Assembly: GCA_014896295.1 (NCBI GenBank)
Contig: JADBKR010000008.1
Span: forward strand, 620,001 to 684,000
DNA length: 64,000 bases
From: Limnochordaceae bacterium
GTDB lineage: Bacteria; Bacillota; Limnochordia; Limnochordales; Geochordaceae
Reading direction: 5' to 3'
Shown here: positions 28,254 through 36,975 of the stretch, one piece after another
Layout of the letters: each line of letters begins with the position of its first letter
Position numbering within the stretch: position 1 is the first letter of the stretch
Position numbers and translations under genes: made by a program
Notes under the pieces: model-generated
Told to the model about the DNA's origin: nothing
Seen by the model: the letters and a program-made list of their open reading frames with translations, nothing else
Database searches by the model: none

Positions 28254-29072
28254 TCAATGCGGCGGAGCGACGCGCTCGCCGAAGCCCACGCGCACCCGGT
28301 CCCTGAGCACGACGATGTCGACCCGCCGGTTGCGTGCCCGCCCGTCGGGCGTGCGGTTATCGAAAGCCGGCCGGTACTCCGCGTACCCTACCACCAGGAA
28401 CCGCCGTGGATCCAACCCCTCCACTTCGACCAGGTAGCGAACCACTTCCGTCGCCCGTCGGGTGGAGAGTTCCCAGTTGGACGGAAACGCGGCGTTATGA
28501 ATCGGGCGGTCGTCGGCCGACCCCTCCACGCTGATGTCATAGGGGAGGGCCCGCAACCGGAGCGCGATGGTATGGAGAGTGGCCTTTGCCTCGGGCTTCA
28601 GCACAGCCTGCCCCGTGTCGAACAGCGCGCTCCCGAGCATGCTCAGCACGACGCCGCGTTGCGAGGCATAGACGACGAACCGCCCGTCCTGTGCGAAGTC
28701 GGCGGCCAGGTTACGACCCAGCCGGGCAAACGGATCTTCGGACGCCGCCGCCGGCCGCGGCGCCTCGTTCGAGGACGCATGCTCCGAGCCCGAGGACCGG
28801 GGTAGCGGTGTCTCGGGAGCCACGGGGAGATCCCGGGGTACCGGCACCGCGCCGGACCCCTCCCCCGCCTGCCCACCGCCTTCTCCCGGTAGCAGGCCCG
28901 ACCCGCCTCCCAGGGCCATCTGGAGCGAACTTGCCAACCGGGCGTACCGCTGCTTGTCGATGTTGGCCATGGTGAACAGCACGATGAAGAAGATCATGAG
29001 CAGGGTGATCATGTCGGCGTACGTCAGAAGCCACCGCATGAGCCCGCCACCACCGTGCGGGTTGCCCGCCAT
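28254..29072 (-). CDS. motB: Flagellar stator protein MotB
   Basis: Stator subunit of 272 aa that anchors the MotA/B ion channel to peptidoglycan. A short cytoplasmic N terminus is followed by one membrane helix (MITLLMIFFIVLFTMANID) with the ion-binding Asp20 in TYAD. A Pro/Gly/Glu-rich linker at about residues 60-120 precedes the OmpA-like peptidoglycan-binding domain. That domain has ISVEGSADDRPIHNAAFPSN and NWELSTRRATEVVRYLVEV. The start has AAGGGGGGAGAG upstream. It lies 38 bases downstream of motA. No other flagellar genes are in the window. Proton versus sodium use is not clear. Confidence 0.9.
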   Translation of the reverse strand: MAGNPHGGGGLMRWLLTYADMITLLMIFFIVLFTMANIDKQRYARLASSLQMALGGGSGLLPGEGGGQAGEGSGAVPVPRDLPVAPETPLPRSSGSEHASSNEAPRPAAASEDPFARLGRNLAADFAQDGRFVVYASQRGVVLSMLGSALFDTGQAVLKPEAKATLHTIALRLRALPYDISVEGSADDRPIHNAAFPSNWELSTRRATEVVRYLVEVEGLDPRRFLVVGYAEYRPAFDNRTPDGRARNRRVDIVVLRDRVRVGFGERVAPPH

Positions 29073-29110
29073 GGCTGCGCTCTCCCCCCTTCCCGTGTCG
29101 CTGCGTCCCG

Positions 29111-29944
29111 TCAGTCACGCTGCGGGTGGTCGGTGGCCATATCCATCTCGCCTGGTGCGGCAGGAGCGGGAGCCCACGTGCTCTGTTGCGCCCGGCCCGA
29201 TTCGTCCCGAAGGTAAGTCTCCAGCTTTTCACGCAGCCTGCTCGGTGTGTCCCCGGTGTGGATGGCGGTGACGCCGAGGATGATCATCCGGGCATTTTCT
29301 TCGAAGCGTTCCGCCTGGCCCCGGAGTTTGGTACCCAGGGGCAGCCAGAAGAAGTTGGCCGTGAAGATGCCGTAGAAGGTGGCCATGAAGGCGGCCGCGA
29401 TCGCCGGCCCGAGCCGCTCCGTGTCGCCCAGGTTGCTCAACACGTGGACGAGACCCATGACCGTCCCGATGATGCCCACCGTGGGGGCGTATCCTCCGGC
29501 TTGCTCCAGGACGGCTGCCATGGACTCCAGCCGGCGACGCTGGATCGCGACCTCCTGGTCGAGCACTTCCCGCACCGCCTGTGGATCCATCCCGTCGATG
29601 ACGAGGCTGAGCCCCCGGCGCAGCAGGGGGTCGCTGAACTGGGCCAGCCGGTTTTGCAGCTCCAGAAGGCCCTGCTTACGCGCGGTATCGGCGACTCCCA
29701 CGATCTCCTCGGCCATGGCCGCGCGGTCTTCCCGTGCGGCGGAAAACGCCCTTGCCACGGCCTTGGGCAGCATGGAGAAGTCTTTGGTACGAAACGTCGT
29801 GAGGGTGAAGCCCACGGTGCCGCCGAGGACGAGGATGAGCGCCGAGGGGTTCCAGAGCTGGGCAAGGCTGCCGCCTTCCATGAAAATGGAGACCACGAGA
29901 GCTACCAGCGCGAGCGCCATACCGAGCGGTGTGGCCGCGTCCAT
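29111..29944 (-). CDS. motA: Flagellar stator protein MotA
   Basis: Stator subunit of about 277 aa with four membrane helices. The first two are near residues 5-50 (GMALALVALVVSIFMEGG, ALILVLGGTVGFTLTTF), followed by the large cytoplasmic loop that touches the rotor. The last two contain the conserved GGYAPTVGIIGTVMGLVHVL and MATFYGIFTANFFWLPLGTK. The MotA family Pro in helix 3 is present. I chose the ATG at 29944 behind GTAGGGGG, because the longer frame adds an unrelated 49 residues. It is co-transcribed with motB. Confidence 0.9.
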   Translation of the reverse strand: MDAATPLGMALALVALVVSIFMEGGSLAQLWNPSALILVLGGTVGFTLTTFRTKDFSMLPKAVARAFSAAREDRAAMAEEIVGVADTARKQGLLELQNRLAQFSDPLLRRGLSLVIDGMDPQAVREVLDQEVAIQRRRLESMAAVLEQAGGYAPTVGIIGTVMGLVHVLSNLGDTERLGPAIAAAFMATFYGIFTANFFWLPLGTKLRGQAERFEENARMIILGVTAIHTGDTPSRLREKLETYLRDESGRAQQSTWAPAPAAPGEMDMATDHPQRD

Positions 29945-30188
29945 CCCCCTACCCCCCGACCCAGTGGATCGACCTGCTCCCGTCCGATCTGTAGCGGTGG
30001 TGGGGAACCACGCTCGGGTTGGGCGGAGCATCGTCGCGGACGCCGCCCGGTTCCCTACCTGGGTGGTCGTCGGGGCCCCCTCGAGGCTCATGATGGCTCG
30101 GTTCCGATGCGGCTCGGCCGTGTAGGTTCTGCGGCGCCTCCCGGGCGCCCGGAGGCCGCGGAAGGAAACAGCGGTCGCGCGGCGAAGA

Positions 30189-30204
30189 AGAGTTCTAGAA
30201 CACT
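30189..30204. promoter_or_regulatory. Candidate GntR operator at the gntR start
   Basis: The 16-bp near-palindrome AGAGTTCTAGAACACT has one mismatch and a perfect core GTTCTAGAAC. It ends on the base before the ATG of the GntR-type regulator. GT...AC cores are typical of GntR/HutC operators. Its position over the ribosome binding site and 5' end suggests autoregulation of the operon. Confidence 0.5.
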
Positions 30205-31029
30205 ATGCGACGCACGGCGGTTCCCGCTCGATACCAGTCCGTTGCCCGCACCCTGCGCCAGCGCCTCCTGGACGGGGAGTACCCGCCGCGCTCGCGCCTA
30301 CCCAACCAGCGCCAGCTGGCTCGCCAGTTCGGCACCACGCTGATGACGATCCGGCAGGCGCTGGCGCTGTTGCGCGACGAGGGGCTGGTGGAGGCCCGTC
30401 ACGGCCGGGGCACCTTCGTCGCCGACCTGGGGAGCATGCAGGACCCCATCCACCTGGCCAGCTTCGCGGAAGTGATGGCGCAACGCGGTATCGACGTAGA
30501 GACCGTCATCGTGTCCCGAGCGGTGGAAGCGGCCTCCCCCGCGGTGGCGGATGCGCTCAGGCTGCCGCTCGACCGGGGCCGGGTGGTGGCGCTCGGCCGC
30601 GTCCGCCGGGTGGCCGGCGTGCCGATCGTTTACCAGCGCTCGTTTCTGCCGGGGTCGCTGGAGGCTCTGATGGATCGTTACGACGCCGCGGTTCCGCTCT
30701 ACGCGTTCCTGAGGGACCACGCCGGGATCGTGGCCGTGCGTTCCGTCGAGATGCTGAGGCCGTGCACCCTGGGCCGCGAGGAGGCGGCCGTGTTGCAGGC
30801 GCCCGTCGCGACCCCGGCCTTTCACTCCGTCCGGGTCAGCTTCGACGGGGACGGCAGACCGTTTCTTTACGACGAGGCCGTCCTGCGCGGGGACCGGGTG
30901 GAGCTGCGCATAGCCCAAGAGGGCATCCACGCCAGCACTTCGTATCACATCCTACCCCCCGGTACCGGGAAGGCCCCGGCCGTATGCGCCATGACGGCAC
31001 AGCCCACGGGAGGCGAGGGCCCACGATGA
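30205..31029 (+). CDS. GntR/HutC-family transcriptional regulator
   Basis: A 274-aa regulator with an N-terminal winged-helix GntR domain (residues ~8-75: LRQRLLDGEYPPRSRLPNQR, TTLMTIRQALALLRDEGLV, RHGRGTFVAD) and a C-terminal UTRA ligand-binding domain (from ~95, with VYQRSFLPGSL and FLYDEAVLRGDRVEL). UTRA domains bind sugar phosphates or related small molecules. It is the first gene of a sugar-uptake operon and overlaps the ABC ATPase by four bases (ATGA), so it probably represses the operon in response to the transported sugar or its phosphate. Confidence 0.88.
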   Translation: MRRTAVPARYQSVARTLRQRLLDGEYPPRSRLPNQRQLARQFGTTLMTIRQALALLRDEGLVEARHGRGTFVADLGSMQDPIHLASFAEVMAQRGIDVETVIVSRAVEAASPAVADALRLPLDRGRVVALGRVRRVAGVPIVYQRSFLPGSLEALMDRYDAAVPLYAFLRDHAGIVAVRSVEMLRPCTLGREEAAVLQAPVATPAFHSVRVSFDGDGRPFLYDEAVLRGDRVELRIAQEGIHASTSYHILPPGTGKAPAVCAMTAQPTGGEGPR

Positions 31030-32561
31030 ACCCACTCCTGGTGGCCAGAGGCCTGGTCAAACAGTTCCCGTCCCTGCGGGCACTGGACGGAGTCGACCTC
31101 ACCCTTCGCCCCGGCGAGGTGCACGGCCTCGTGGGGCAAAACGGAGCCGGCAAGTCGACCCTCATCCGGGTCCTGACGGGAGTCATGCAGCCGGACGAGG
31201 GCAGCATCGAGGTGCATGGCCGCCCCGTGCGTTATCGATCTCCCGCCGAAGCGCTGGCGGACGGCATCGCGGTCGTCCATCAGGAGCTCAGCCTGGTCCG
31301 GACCCTGGACGCCGCCGAAAACCTGTTCCTGGGAAGGCCGTACCCGCGCCGTGGCCTCTCGCCGTTGGTCGACTGGGGCCGGCTGCGCGAGACCGCTCGC
31401 ACCACCCTGCATCGCCTGCACCCGGACATCCCTGTGGACGTGCCGGTGGGCCGCCTCTCCCCGGCCCTCCAGACGCTCGTCGCCATCGCCCGGGCGCTGT
31501 TGGCGGATGCACGCGTCCTCATCCTGGACGAGCCCACTGCCTCGCTGGCTCCCGAAGAGGTGCGGCACCTCTTTGATGTGATCCGCGCCTTGCGGGAGGA
31601 AGGGAGGGGGATCCTCTACGTGTCGCACCGGCTGGGTGAGGTGCTCGAGTTGTGCGACCAGGTCACCATCCTGCGCGACGGCCGGGTGGTGGCGAGCCGC
31701 CCGGCCCCGGATCTGGACGCCGCGGCCATCGTCCGCCTGATGACGGGCCGCCGGGTCGATGGAGCTGCGGCCTCAGCCGTTGTCGCCCAAACGGCGGCCG
31801 GAGCGAAGACGCCCTCGGAGGCCGCGGCTCGGCCTCTGCTCGAGGTGCGTCACCTGAGCGGGCGGCGGGTTCGGGACGTCTCGTTCTCGGTGTATCGGGG
31901 TGAGGTGGTCGGGGTGGCCGGTCTGATGGGCTCAGGGCGCTCGGAGCTGCTGCGGCTGTTGGGCGGCGCCGAGCGCCCGGCTGCGGGGGAGATCCGGTTC
32001 GAAGGCCGGGTCATCACGCTTCGGTCGCCGGCGCAGGCGTTGAGGATCGGCATCGCCCGGGTCCCCGAGGAGCGGCGAGCCCACGCGCTCATCGCCAAAG
32101 CCTCCGTTCGGGACAACATCACCCTGGCCCACCTCGGGGAGTTCGCAGCCGGCGGATGGTGGCTGCGCCTTGCCCGGGAGCGCCAGGCCGCTGCGGCCAT
32201 GGTGAGCCGCCTGCAGATTCGGGTGCGGGATCCGGGGCAGCCCATCTGGCAGCTATCCGGCGGTAACCAGCAGAAGGCCGTCTTCGCCCGCTTCTTGCTG
32301 CGGCCGCCACGCCTGTTGCTGCTCGACGAGCCAACCCGGGGGGTCGACGTGGCCACCCGGTGGGAGATCTACCGGCTGGTGCGGGAGCTCAAGTCGCAGG
32401 GCACCGCCGTGCTGATGGTCTCTTCGGAGCTCGCGGAGGTGCTGGAGATGTCCGACCGGATCCTGGTGCTCCAAGACGGCCGGCTCGTGACCACGCTGGA
32501 CGGAGCGACGGCCACGGAGCAGGCGCTATCCATCCACATGGTCGGGAGGCAAACCCCATGA
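31026..32561 (+). CDS. Sugar ABC transporter, double ATPase (RbsA/XylG type)
   Basis: The ATP-hydrolysing subunit of a CUT2-type sugar importer, 511 aa with two nucleotide-binding domains. The N-terminal domain has Walker A GQNGAGKST near residue 38 and LILDEPTASL Walker B near 160. The C-terminal domain has the degenerate GLMGSGRSELLRLL and an intact LSGGNQQKAVFARFL signature followed by LLLLDEPTRGVD. This asymmetry is normal for RbsA/MglA/XylG proteins. The start is coupled to gntR and the stop to the permease (ATGA). Confidence 0.93.
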   Translation: MNPLLVARGLVKQFPSLRALDGVDLTLRPGEVHGLVGQNGAGKSTLIRVLTGVMQPDEGSIEVHGRPVRYRSPAEALADGIAVVHQELSLVRTLDAAENLFLGRPYPRRGLSPLVDWGRLRETARTTLHRLHPDIPVDVPVGRLSPALQTLVAIARALLADARVLILDEPTASLAPEEVRHLFDVIRALREEGRGILYVSHRLGEVLELCDQVTILRDGRVVASRPAPDLDAAAIVRLMTGRRVDGAAASAVVAQTAAGAKTPSEAAARPLLEVRHLSGRRVRDVSFSVYRGEVVGVAGLMGSGRSELLRLLGGAERPAAGEIRFEGRVITLRSPAQALRIGIARVPEERRAHALIAKASVRDNITLAHLGEFAAGGWWLRLARERQAAAAMVSRLQIRVRDPGQPIWQLSGGNQQKAVFARFLLRPPRLLLLDEPTRGVDVATRWEIYRLVRELKSQGTAVLMVSSELAEVLEMSDRILVLQDGRLVTTLDGATATEQALSIHMVGRQTP

Positions 32562-33544
32562 CGAGCGTCTCCGAGGCCCCCGCCGGGACGTCTTTGCGGT
32601 ACCGCTGGCGGCTTCGCCCGGCGAGCTATGGGACCTTCCTCGGGTTCGTGTTGATCCTGGCGCTCTTTTCAGCGCTGCGCCCGGACGCTTTCCTCAGCCC
32701 GACCAACTTGCGCAATATCCTGGAGCAAGTGGCCATCCTGGCCGTCATCACGGCGACGATGACCATCGTCATGGTGGCGGGCGACTTCGACCTCTCCGTC
32801 GGGTCGCTCGCGAGCCTGGCGGGGGTGACGACCGCCTCGCTGCTCGTGCGCGGGGTCGGGGTGCTGCCGGCAGTCGCGGCCGGATTCCTGCTCGGAGCCG
32901 CGGCCGGAGCGCTCAACGGACTGCTGGTGGCCTACCTCGGGCTTTCGGCGTTCGTGACGACCCTGGCCACGATGACCGCCTTCCGGGGGCTGGCGCTGTG
33001 GTACACGGACGGCTCCACCATCTTCGGCTTGCCGGACGCCTTCCTCGGGCTCGGCCAGGGCACCGTGGGGCCCGTCCCCGCGCCCGTGATCGTGATGGCC
33101 CTGGCCATGGCGGCCGTGTGGGCGGTGCTGGCCCAGACCACCACCGGCCGGAGATGGTACGCCGTCGGAGGGAACCCCGAGGCGGCGTATCTCTCGGGGG
33201 TCAACGTACAGCGTCTCCGCTTCGGGGCGTTCGTGTTGTCCGGGATCGGGGCGGCCGTGGCCGGGGTGGTACTGACGAGCCGGCTTGCCTCCGCCCACCC
33301 CCTGGCGGGAGAGCCGTTCATGCTCACCTCCATCGCGGCCGTGTTCCTGGGGATGACCATGTTCAAGGACGGCCAGCCCAACGTGCCCGGCTCTCTGGTC
33401 GGCGTGTTGATCCTGGGCGTGCTCAACAACGGGCTCAACATTCTCCAGGTCAACACCTACATCCAGGACGTGCTCACCGGCCTCATCATCGTAGCGGCCG
33501 TGCTCGTCTCCCGGCTGGCCGGAACGGGCGGGCGCCGCTCGTGA
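32558..33544 (+). CDS. Sugar ABC transporter, permease (RbsC type)
   Basis: A membrane subunit of about 328 aa with eight to ten hydrophobic helices, in the BPD_transp_2 family (RbsC/XylH). The family segments FLSPTNLRNILEQVAILAV, GDFDLSVGSLASLAG and VGGNPEAAYLSGVNV are clear. The chain probably works as a homodimer with the double ATPase. It overlaps the ATPase stop by four bases, and its own stop overlaps the TrpA-like start (GTGA). The transported sugar cannot be named from the sequence. Confidence 0.92.
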   Translation: MTSVSEAPAGTSLRYRWRLRPASYGTFLGFVLILALFSALRPDAFLSPTNLRNILEQVAILAVITATMTIVMVAGDFDLSVGSLASLAGVTTASLLVRGVGVLPAVAAGFLLGAAAGALNGLLVAYLGLSAFVTTLATMTAFRGLALWYTDGSTIFGLPDAFLGLGQGTVGPVPAPVIVMALAMAAVWAVLAQTTTGRRWYAVGGNPEAAYLSGVNVQRLRFGAFVLSGIGAAVAGVVLTSRLASAHPLAGEPFMLTSIAAVFLGMTMFKDGQPNVPGSLVGVLILGVLNNGLNILQVNTYIQDVLTGLIIVAAVLVSRLAGTGGRRS

Positions 33545-34347
33545 TCACCCGGCGGGCCAGCACGTCTCTTTCGGAGGCCTTTGCCTCGGCGCGGCGCGCA
33601 GGGCGGCGAGCGCTCATCGGCTACCTGCCGGCCGGGTTTCCCGACGGAGACACCTTCGTGGACGTCGTCCGGGCGGCGGCGGGGGCGGGGCTCGACGTGC
33701 TGGAGCTCGGGCTGCCGGTCGCCGATCCGTATCTTGACGGGCCGGTCATCCAGGCCGCGCTGTCCCGGCAGCGGGCCGTCGGCGTGACCTTGCCGGAAGC
33801 CCTGACGCTCGCCTGCCGGGTACGAAGCGTGGCGGGCATCCCCGTGGTGGCCATGGGCTACGGCAAGCAACTGCCGGATCCCGCGAGCACCCTCGTGCCG
33901 GCCCTGGCGGAGCGCGGCATCGACGGGGTGCTGCTGCCGGACCTGGATGAACGCGAGTTCGAAGCCCTGGCGGAGGCGGCCGCCGGGGCAGGCGTCGCAG
34001 CGGTGGCCTTCGCTTCGGCGGATTTGCCCGAAGAGGCGCTGCAGCGCAGGGTGGCCGCTTGCGGCGGGTTCGTCTACGTGCAAAGCGGCGCACGGCGCAC
34101 GGGCACACCCATCGACCCCGGCGAGGCGGGCATGCTCGTGCGGCGCGTGGATGTGGCCCGGGCCGGCCGCCCCATCCCGCTGGCCGTAGGCTTCGGGATC
34201 CGGGGGCCCGGGGACGTCCGGGCGGTGGCCGAGTTGCCGGTGGACGGGGTCATCGTCGGCACGGCCCTGGTCGAGGCCGCCGCGTCGGGCGTCGAAGCGC
34301 TTCGCCGGGCGGTGCGCCGGCTCGCCGAAGCCGCCGCCGGCCGCTGA
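33541..34347 (+). CDS. TrpA-like (beta/alpha)8 protein, possible sugar-phosphate retro-aldolase
   Basis: A 268-aa protein with the fold and length of tryptophan synthase alpha chain. The catalytic Glu55 and Asp66 (LELGLPVADPYLDGP) have the same 11-residue spacing as E49 and D60 of E. coli TrpA. Phosphate-binding loops are present as VGFGIRGPGDV and VIVGTALVE. The LIGYLPAGFPD start also fits. No trpB or other trp gene is near; it sits inside a sugar ABC operon, overlapping the permease and followed by an FGGY kinase. TrpA chemistry is a retro-aldol cleavage yielding glyceraldehyde 3-phosphate, so I infer cleavage of the phosphorylated sugar. True TrpA function is possible but less likely. Confidence 0.75.
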   Translation: MITRRASTSLSEAFASARRAGRRALIGYLPAGFPDGDTFVDVVRAAAGAGLDVLELGLPVADPYLDGPVIQAALSRQRAVGVTLPEALTLACRVRSVAGIPVVAMGYGKQLPDPASTLVPALAERGIDGVLLPDLDEREFEALAEAAAGAGVAAVAFASADLPEEALQRRVAACGGFVYVQSGARRTGTPIDPGEAGMLVRRVDVARAGRPIPLAVGFGIRGPGDVRAVAELPVDGVIVGTALVEAAASGVEALRRAVRRLAEAAAGR

Positions 34348-34375
34348 GACCATAGGCGAAAGGAGGAGCGCTTGC

Positions 34376-35929
34376 GTGACAGGAGAGGAGGTGGTCGCCT
34401 GCGTCGACGTGGGCACCACGGCCACCAAGGTGGCGCTGATGCGCCGGGACGGCGCCGTGGCGGCATCGGCGGCAAGCCGTGCCTACCCGACCATCACCGG
34501 CCCGGGCGGGCGAGTGGAACAGGACCCCGAGCAATGGTGGGCGGCGACGGGCGAGGCGCTGCGAGCCTGCTCGCCGCAACGCTTCCGTGTCGAGGCGCTG
34601 GTGCTGGGCGGCCAGATGCAGGACCTCATCGCGGTCGGCGTCCCCGCCGGGGAAGGCGAGAGGGCGGGCGGGAGCCACGAGGCGCCTGATGATGGCTCGG
34701 GGACGCAGGAGAGATGGGGCGTGCTCCGGCCCGCCATCCTGTACGCCGACGTGAGAGCGACTCAGGAAGCGGAGCGCGTACGCGCAGTGGTCGGCGCGCG
34801 CCGCTGGCACCAGTTGACCGGCAACCTTCAGGACGCCTCGAGCCTCCCTGCCAAGCTTCTGTGGCTGCAGCGCCACGAGCCGGAGACGTACCGCCGGGCC
34901 CGGGTGATCTTCCTCGGCGCGCACGACTACGTCACGTGGCGGGCGTGCGGGGCGGTCGTGACCGACCCCACCACGGCGTCCACGACCGGCCTTCTCGACC
35001 TGGCGACCCGGCGATGGGCCCTCGACCTGCTCGAGGCGGTCGGCCTCCGGGTTGACTTCCTTCCCAGGCTGGCGCCACCCAGCGCGGTGGTGGGAGCGCT
35101 GTCCAGGGAGGCGGGCCGCCACCTGGGTTTACCGGCGGGGACACCGGTCGTGCACGGCGCCGGCGACGCGGCCACGACGGCCCTGGGCGCCGGGGCGGGC
35201 GACCCGGGCCCGAGTTTCCTCTACCTCGGCACCAGCGGATGGCTTGCCCGGACCAGCGGCGGCAAGCGGGCCGACCCGGATACGGGGGTCTTCACGCTGG
35301 CCCACCCGGAGCGCGGCAGGACCCTGCTCATCGGGCCCATGCTGACGGCGGCGGGCAATCTGGAGTGGATCCGCCGGGCCCTGGGAGGGCCCTCTTACGA
35401 CGAACTCTCCGAGCTCGCCGGATCCGCCCCGCCGGGAAGCGGCGGTGTCGTCTACCTCCCGTACCCGGCGGGCGAACGCTCCCCTTTCCGCAACGCCGGG
35501 GCGCGGGCGTCGTTCGTGGGCATCCACCTGGCCACGGAGCGCGCCCACCTGGTGCGGGCGGTCATGGAGGGCGTGGCGTTTGCGTTTCGCACCATCGCAG
35601 AGGCCATGGGGGAGCCTGCGCGGAGTGCCGAGCCGCTGCTGGTGGCGGGAGGGGGCGCGCGCTCAGAGGTGTGGTGCGGCATCGTCGCCGGCGTCATGGG
35701 ACGGCCCGTGCACCGCCTGGCGCGGGCCGAGGACGTCGGAGCGCGGGGCGGCGCCATCCTGGGAGGCATCGCCCTGGGGTGGTTCAACTCCTATCGCCCG
35801 GCGCCGGGGTTTTTCCCCGTGGACAGGGTGTTCGAGCCGGGTGCCGATACGCCGGAGTATGAGAGCTCGTACCGGCGGTTTCGTGAGGTCCATCCTTATC
35901 TCGAAACGAAGAGGGGGTCAATGCAATGA
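34376..35929 (+). CDS. FGGY-family carbohydrate kinase (xylulokinase-like)
   Basis: A cytosolic ATP-dependent sugar kinase of 517 aa. The N-terminal phosphate loop is VACVDVGTTATKVAL, and VLGGQMQDL follows near residue 80 where xylulokinases read G-QMHG. The substrate region includes ILYADVRA. In the C-terminal half, GAGDAATTALGAG and SFLYLGTSGWLAR form the ATP site, with GGGARSEVWCGIVAGVMG near residue 420. The GTG start has AAGGAGGAG about seven bases upstream. It would phosphorylate the sugar brought in by the ABC transporter; a ketopentose or similar is likely, but the sugar is unknown. Confidence 0.9.
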   Translation: MTGEEVVACVDVGTTATKVALMRRDGAVAASAASRAYPTITGPGGRVEQDPEQWWAATGEALRACSPQRFRVEALVLGGQMQDLIAVGVPAGEGERAGGSHEAPDDGSGTQERWGVLRPAILYADVRATQEAERVRAVVGARRWHQLTGNLQDASSLPAKLLWLQRHEPETYRRARVIFLGAHDYVTWRACGAVVTDPTTASTTGLLDLATRRWALDLLEAVGLRVDFLPRLAPPSAVVGALSREAGRHLGLPAGTPVVHGAGDAATTALGAGAGDPGPSFLYLGTSGWLARTSGGKRADPDTGVFTLAHPERGRTLLIGPMLTAAGNLEWIRRALGGPSYDELSELAGSAPPGSGGVVYLPYPAGERSPFRNAGARASFVGIHLATERAHLVRAVMEGVAFAFRTIAEAMGEPARSAEPLLVAGGGARSEVWCGIVAGVMGRPVHRLARAEDVGARGGAILGGIALGWFNSYRPAPGFFPVDRVFEPGADTPEYESSYRRFREVHPYLETKRGSMQ

Positions 35930-36930
35930 GGGTTGCTGGAGCGCATCGGCGGAGTCTTGCCCTTCTCACGGTGGCCGTCGCCGTGGCGGTGACGGCGTTG
36001 GGCCCGCGGCTGGACGTCTCGGGCGGCATCGCAGGTAGCCTCGGGCCCGGCATCGGCCCGGCCACGGCCGCGGCGGCGGCCCCCACCCGGCAGATCGCCG
36101 TGGTGACGCCGTACATGGCCAACGCCACCACCCGGGACGTCATCCGCCTCTTCGAGCGCTACGCGGCGGAGAAGGGCTGGAAGGTGTCCACCACGGACAC
36201 GGCCGGCGACTTCAACCGGCTCGTCGGCGCCATCGAGAACGCCGTGGCGCTCAAGGTGGACGCCATCGTGCTCGGCATGGGCGACCCTGCGCAGATGAGC
36301 AAGGGCCTCAAGGAGGCACAGGCCGCAGGCATTCCCGTCTTCGGCATCGACGCCGGGCTGGGCCCGGGGGTGCTGGCCAACGTCACCTCGGACAACGCCG
36401 CGCTGGGTCGGATGAGCGCCCGCGATCTCATCCAGCGCATCGGCGAGAAGGGCAACGTGGTGATGTTCACCCACGACCCGCACCCGGGAGTCAACGCCCG
36501 GGCCCGCGCGGCGGAAGCGGAGTTTGCCAGGTATCCCGGCATCAAGGTGGTCGCCAAGCGTCACATCAACGTGCCCGGCCCGGTGGACAACGCCCGCAAG
36601 GTGATGCAGGACCTGCTCGCCGCCTATCCGCAGCCGGGCTCGATCGCCGGCGTCTGGGCCGCGTGGGACGAGCCGGCCATCGGCGCCGTGCAGGCGCTCA
36701 ACGCGGCGGGCCGCCGCGAGGTCGCCGTCGTGGGCGTGGACGGGACGGACTTCGCCGTTGCCGAGATCAAGAAGGGCGGGCCGTTCAAGTCATCGGTGGC
36801 CCAGGACTGGGACGCCATCGCCCGCAGGACCGTGGAGCTCGTCCAGGCGTACTTCGACGGGCAGAGGTGGGCCCCGCAGGTGTACACGCTGCCGGGCCGG
36901 CTCATCACGCAGGAGACGCTGGCGCGCTGA
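35926..36930 (+). CDS. Sugar ABC transporter, substrate-binding protein (RbsB type)
   Basis: A secreted binding protein of 334 aa. The signal peptide is unusually long (LALLTVAVAVAVTALG and an Ala-rich region up to about residue 50). The mature part begins IAVVTPYMANATTRDVIRLF. It has the type I periplasmic-binding fold with VDAIVLGMGDPAQM, AGIPVFGIDAGL and VAVVGVDGTDFAVAEIKKG. The start overlaps the kinase stop by four bases (ATGA). In most CUT2 operons this gene comes first, so its place at the end is atypical. Confidence 0.9.
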   Translation: MRVAGAHRRSLALLTVAVAVAVTALGPRLDVSGGIAGSLGPGIGPATAAAAAPTRQIAVVTPYMANATTRDVIRLFERYAAEKGWKVSTTDTAGDFNRLVGAIENAVALKVDAIVLGMGDPAQMSKGLKEAQAAGIPVFGIDAGLGPGVLANVTSDNAALGRMSARDLIQRIGEKGNVVMFTHDPHPGVNARARAAEAEFARYPGIKVVAKRHINVPGPVDNARKVMQDLLAAYPQPGSIAGVWAAWDEPAIGAVQALNAAGRREVAVVGVDGTDFAVAEIKKGGPFKSSVAQDWDAIARRTVELVQAYFDGQRWAPQVYTLPGRLITQETLAR

Positions 36931-36933
36931 CCT

Positions 36934-36962
36934 CCTCCCGGCTACCTCCGGGCTGCGGGAGG
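36934..36962. terminator. Hairpin between convergent genes
   Basis: CCTCCCG (36934-36940) pairs with CGGGAGG (36956-36962) between the binding-protein gene and the convergent cca gene. No T run is present, so termination is uncertain. Confidence 0.3.
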
Positions 36963-36975
36963 CGCTCGACAGCCG

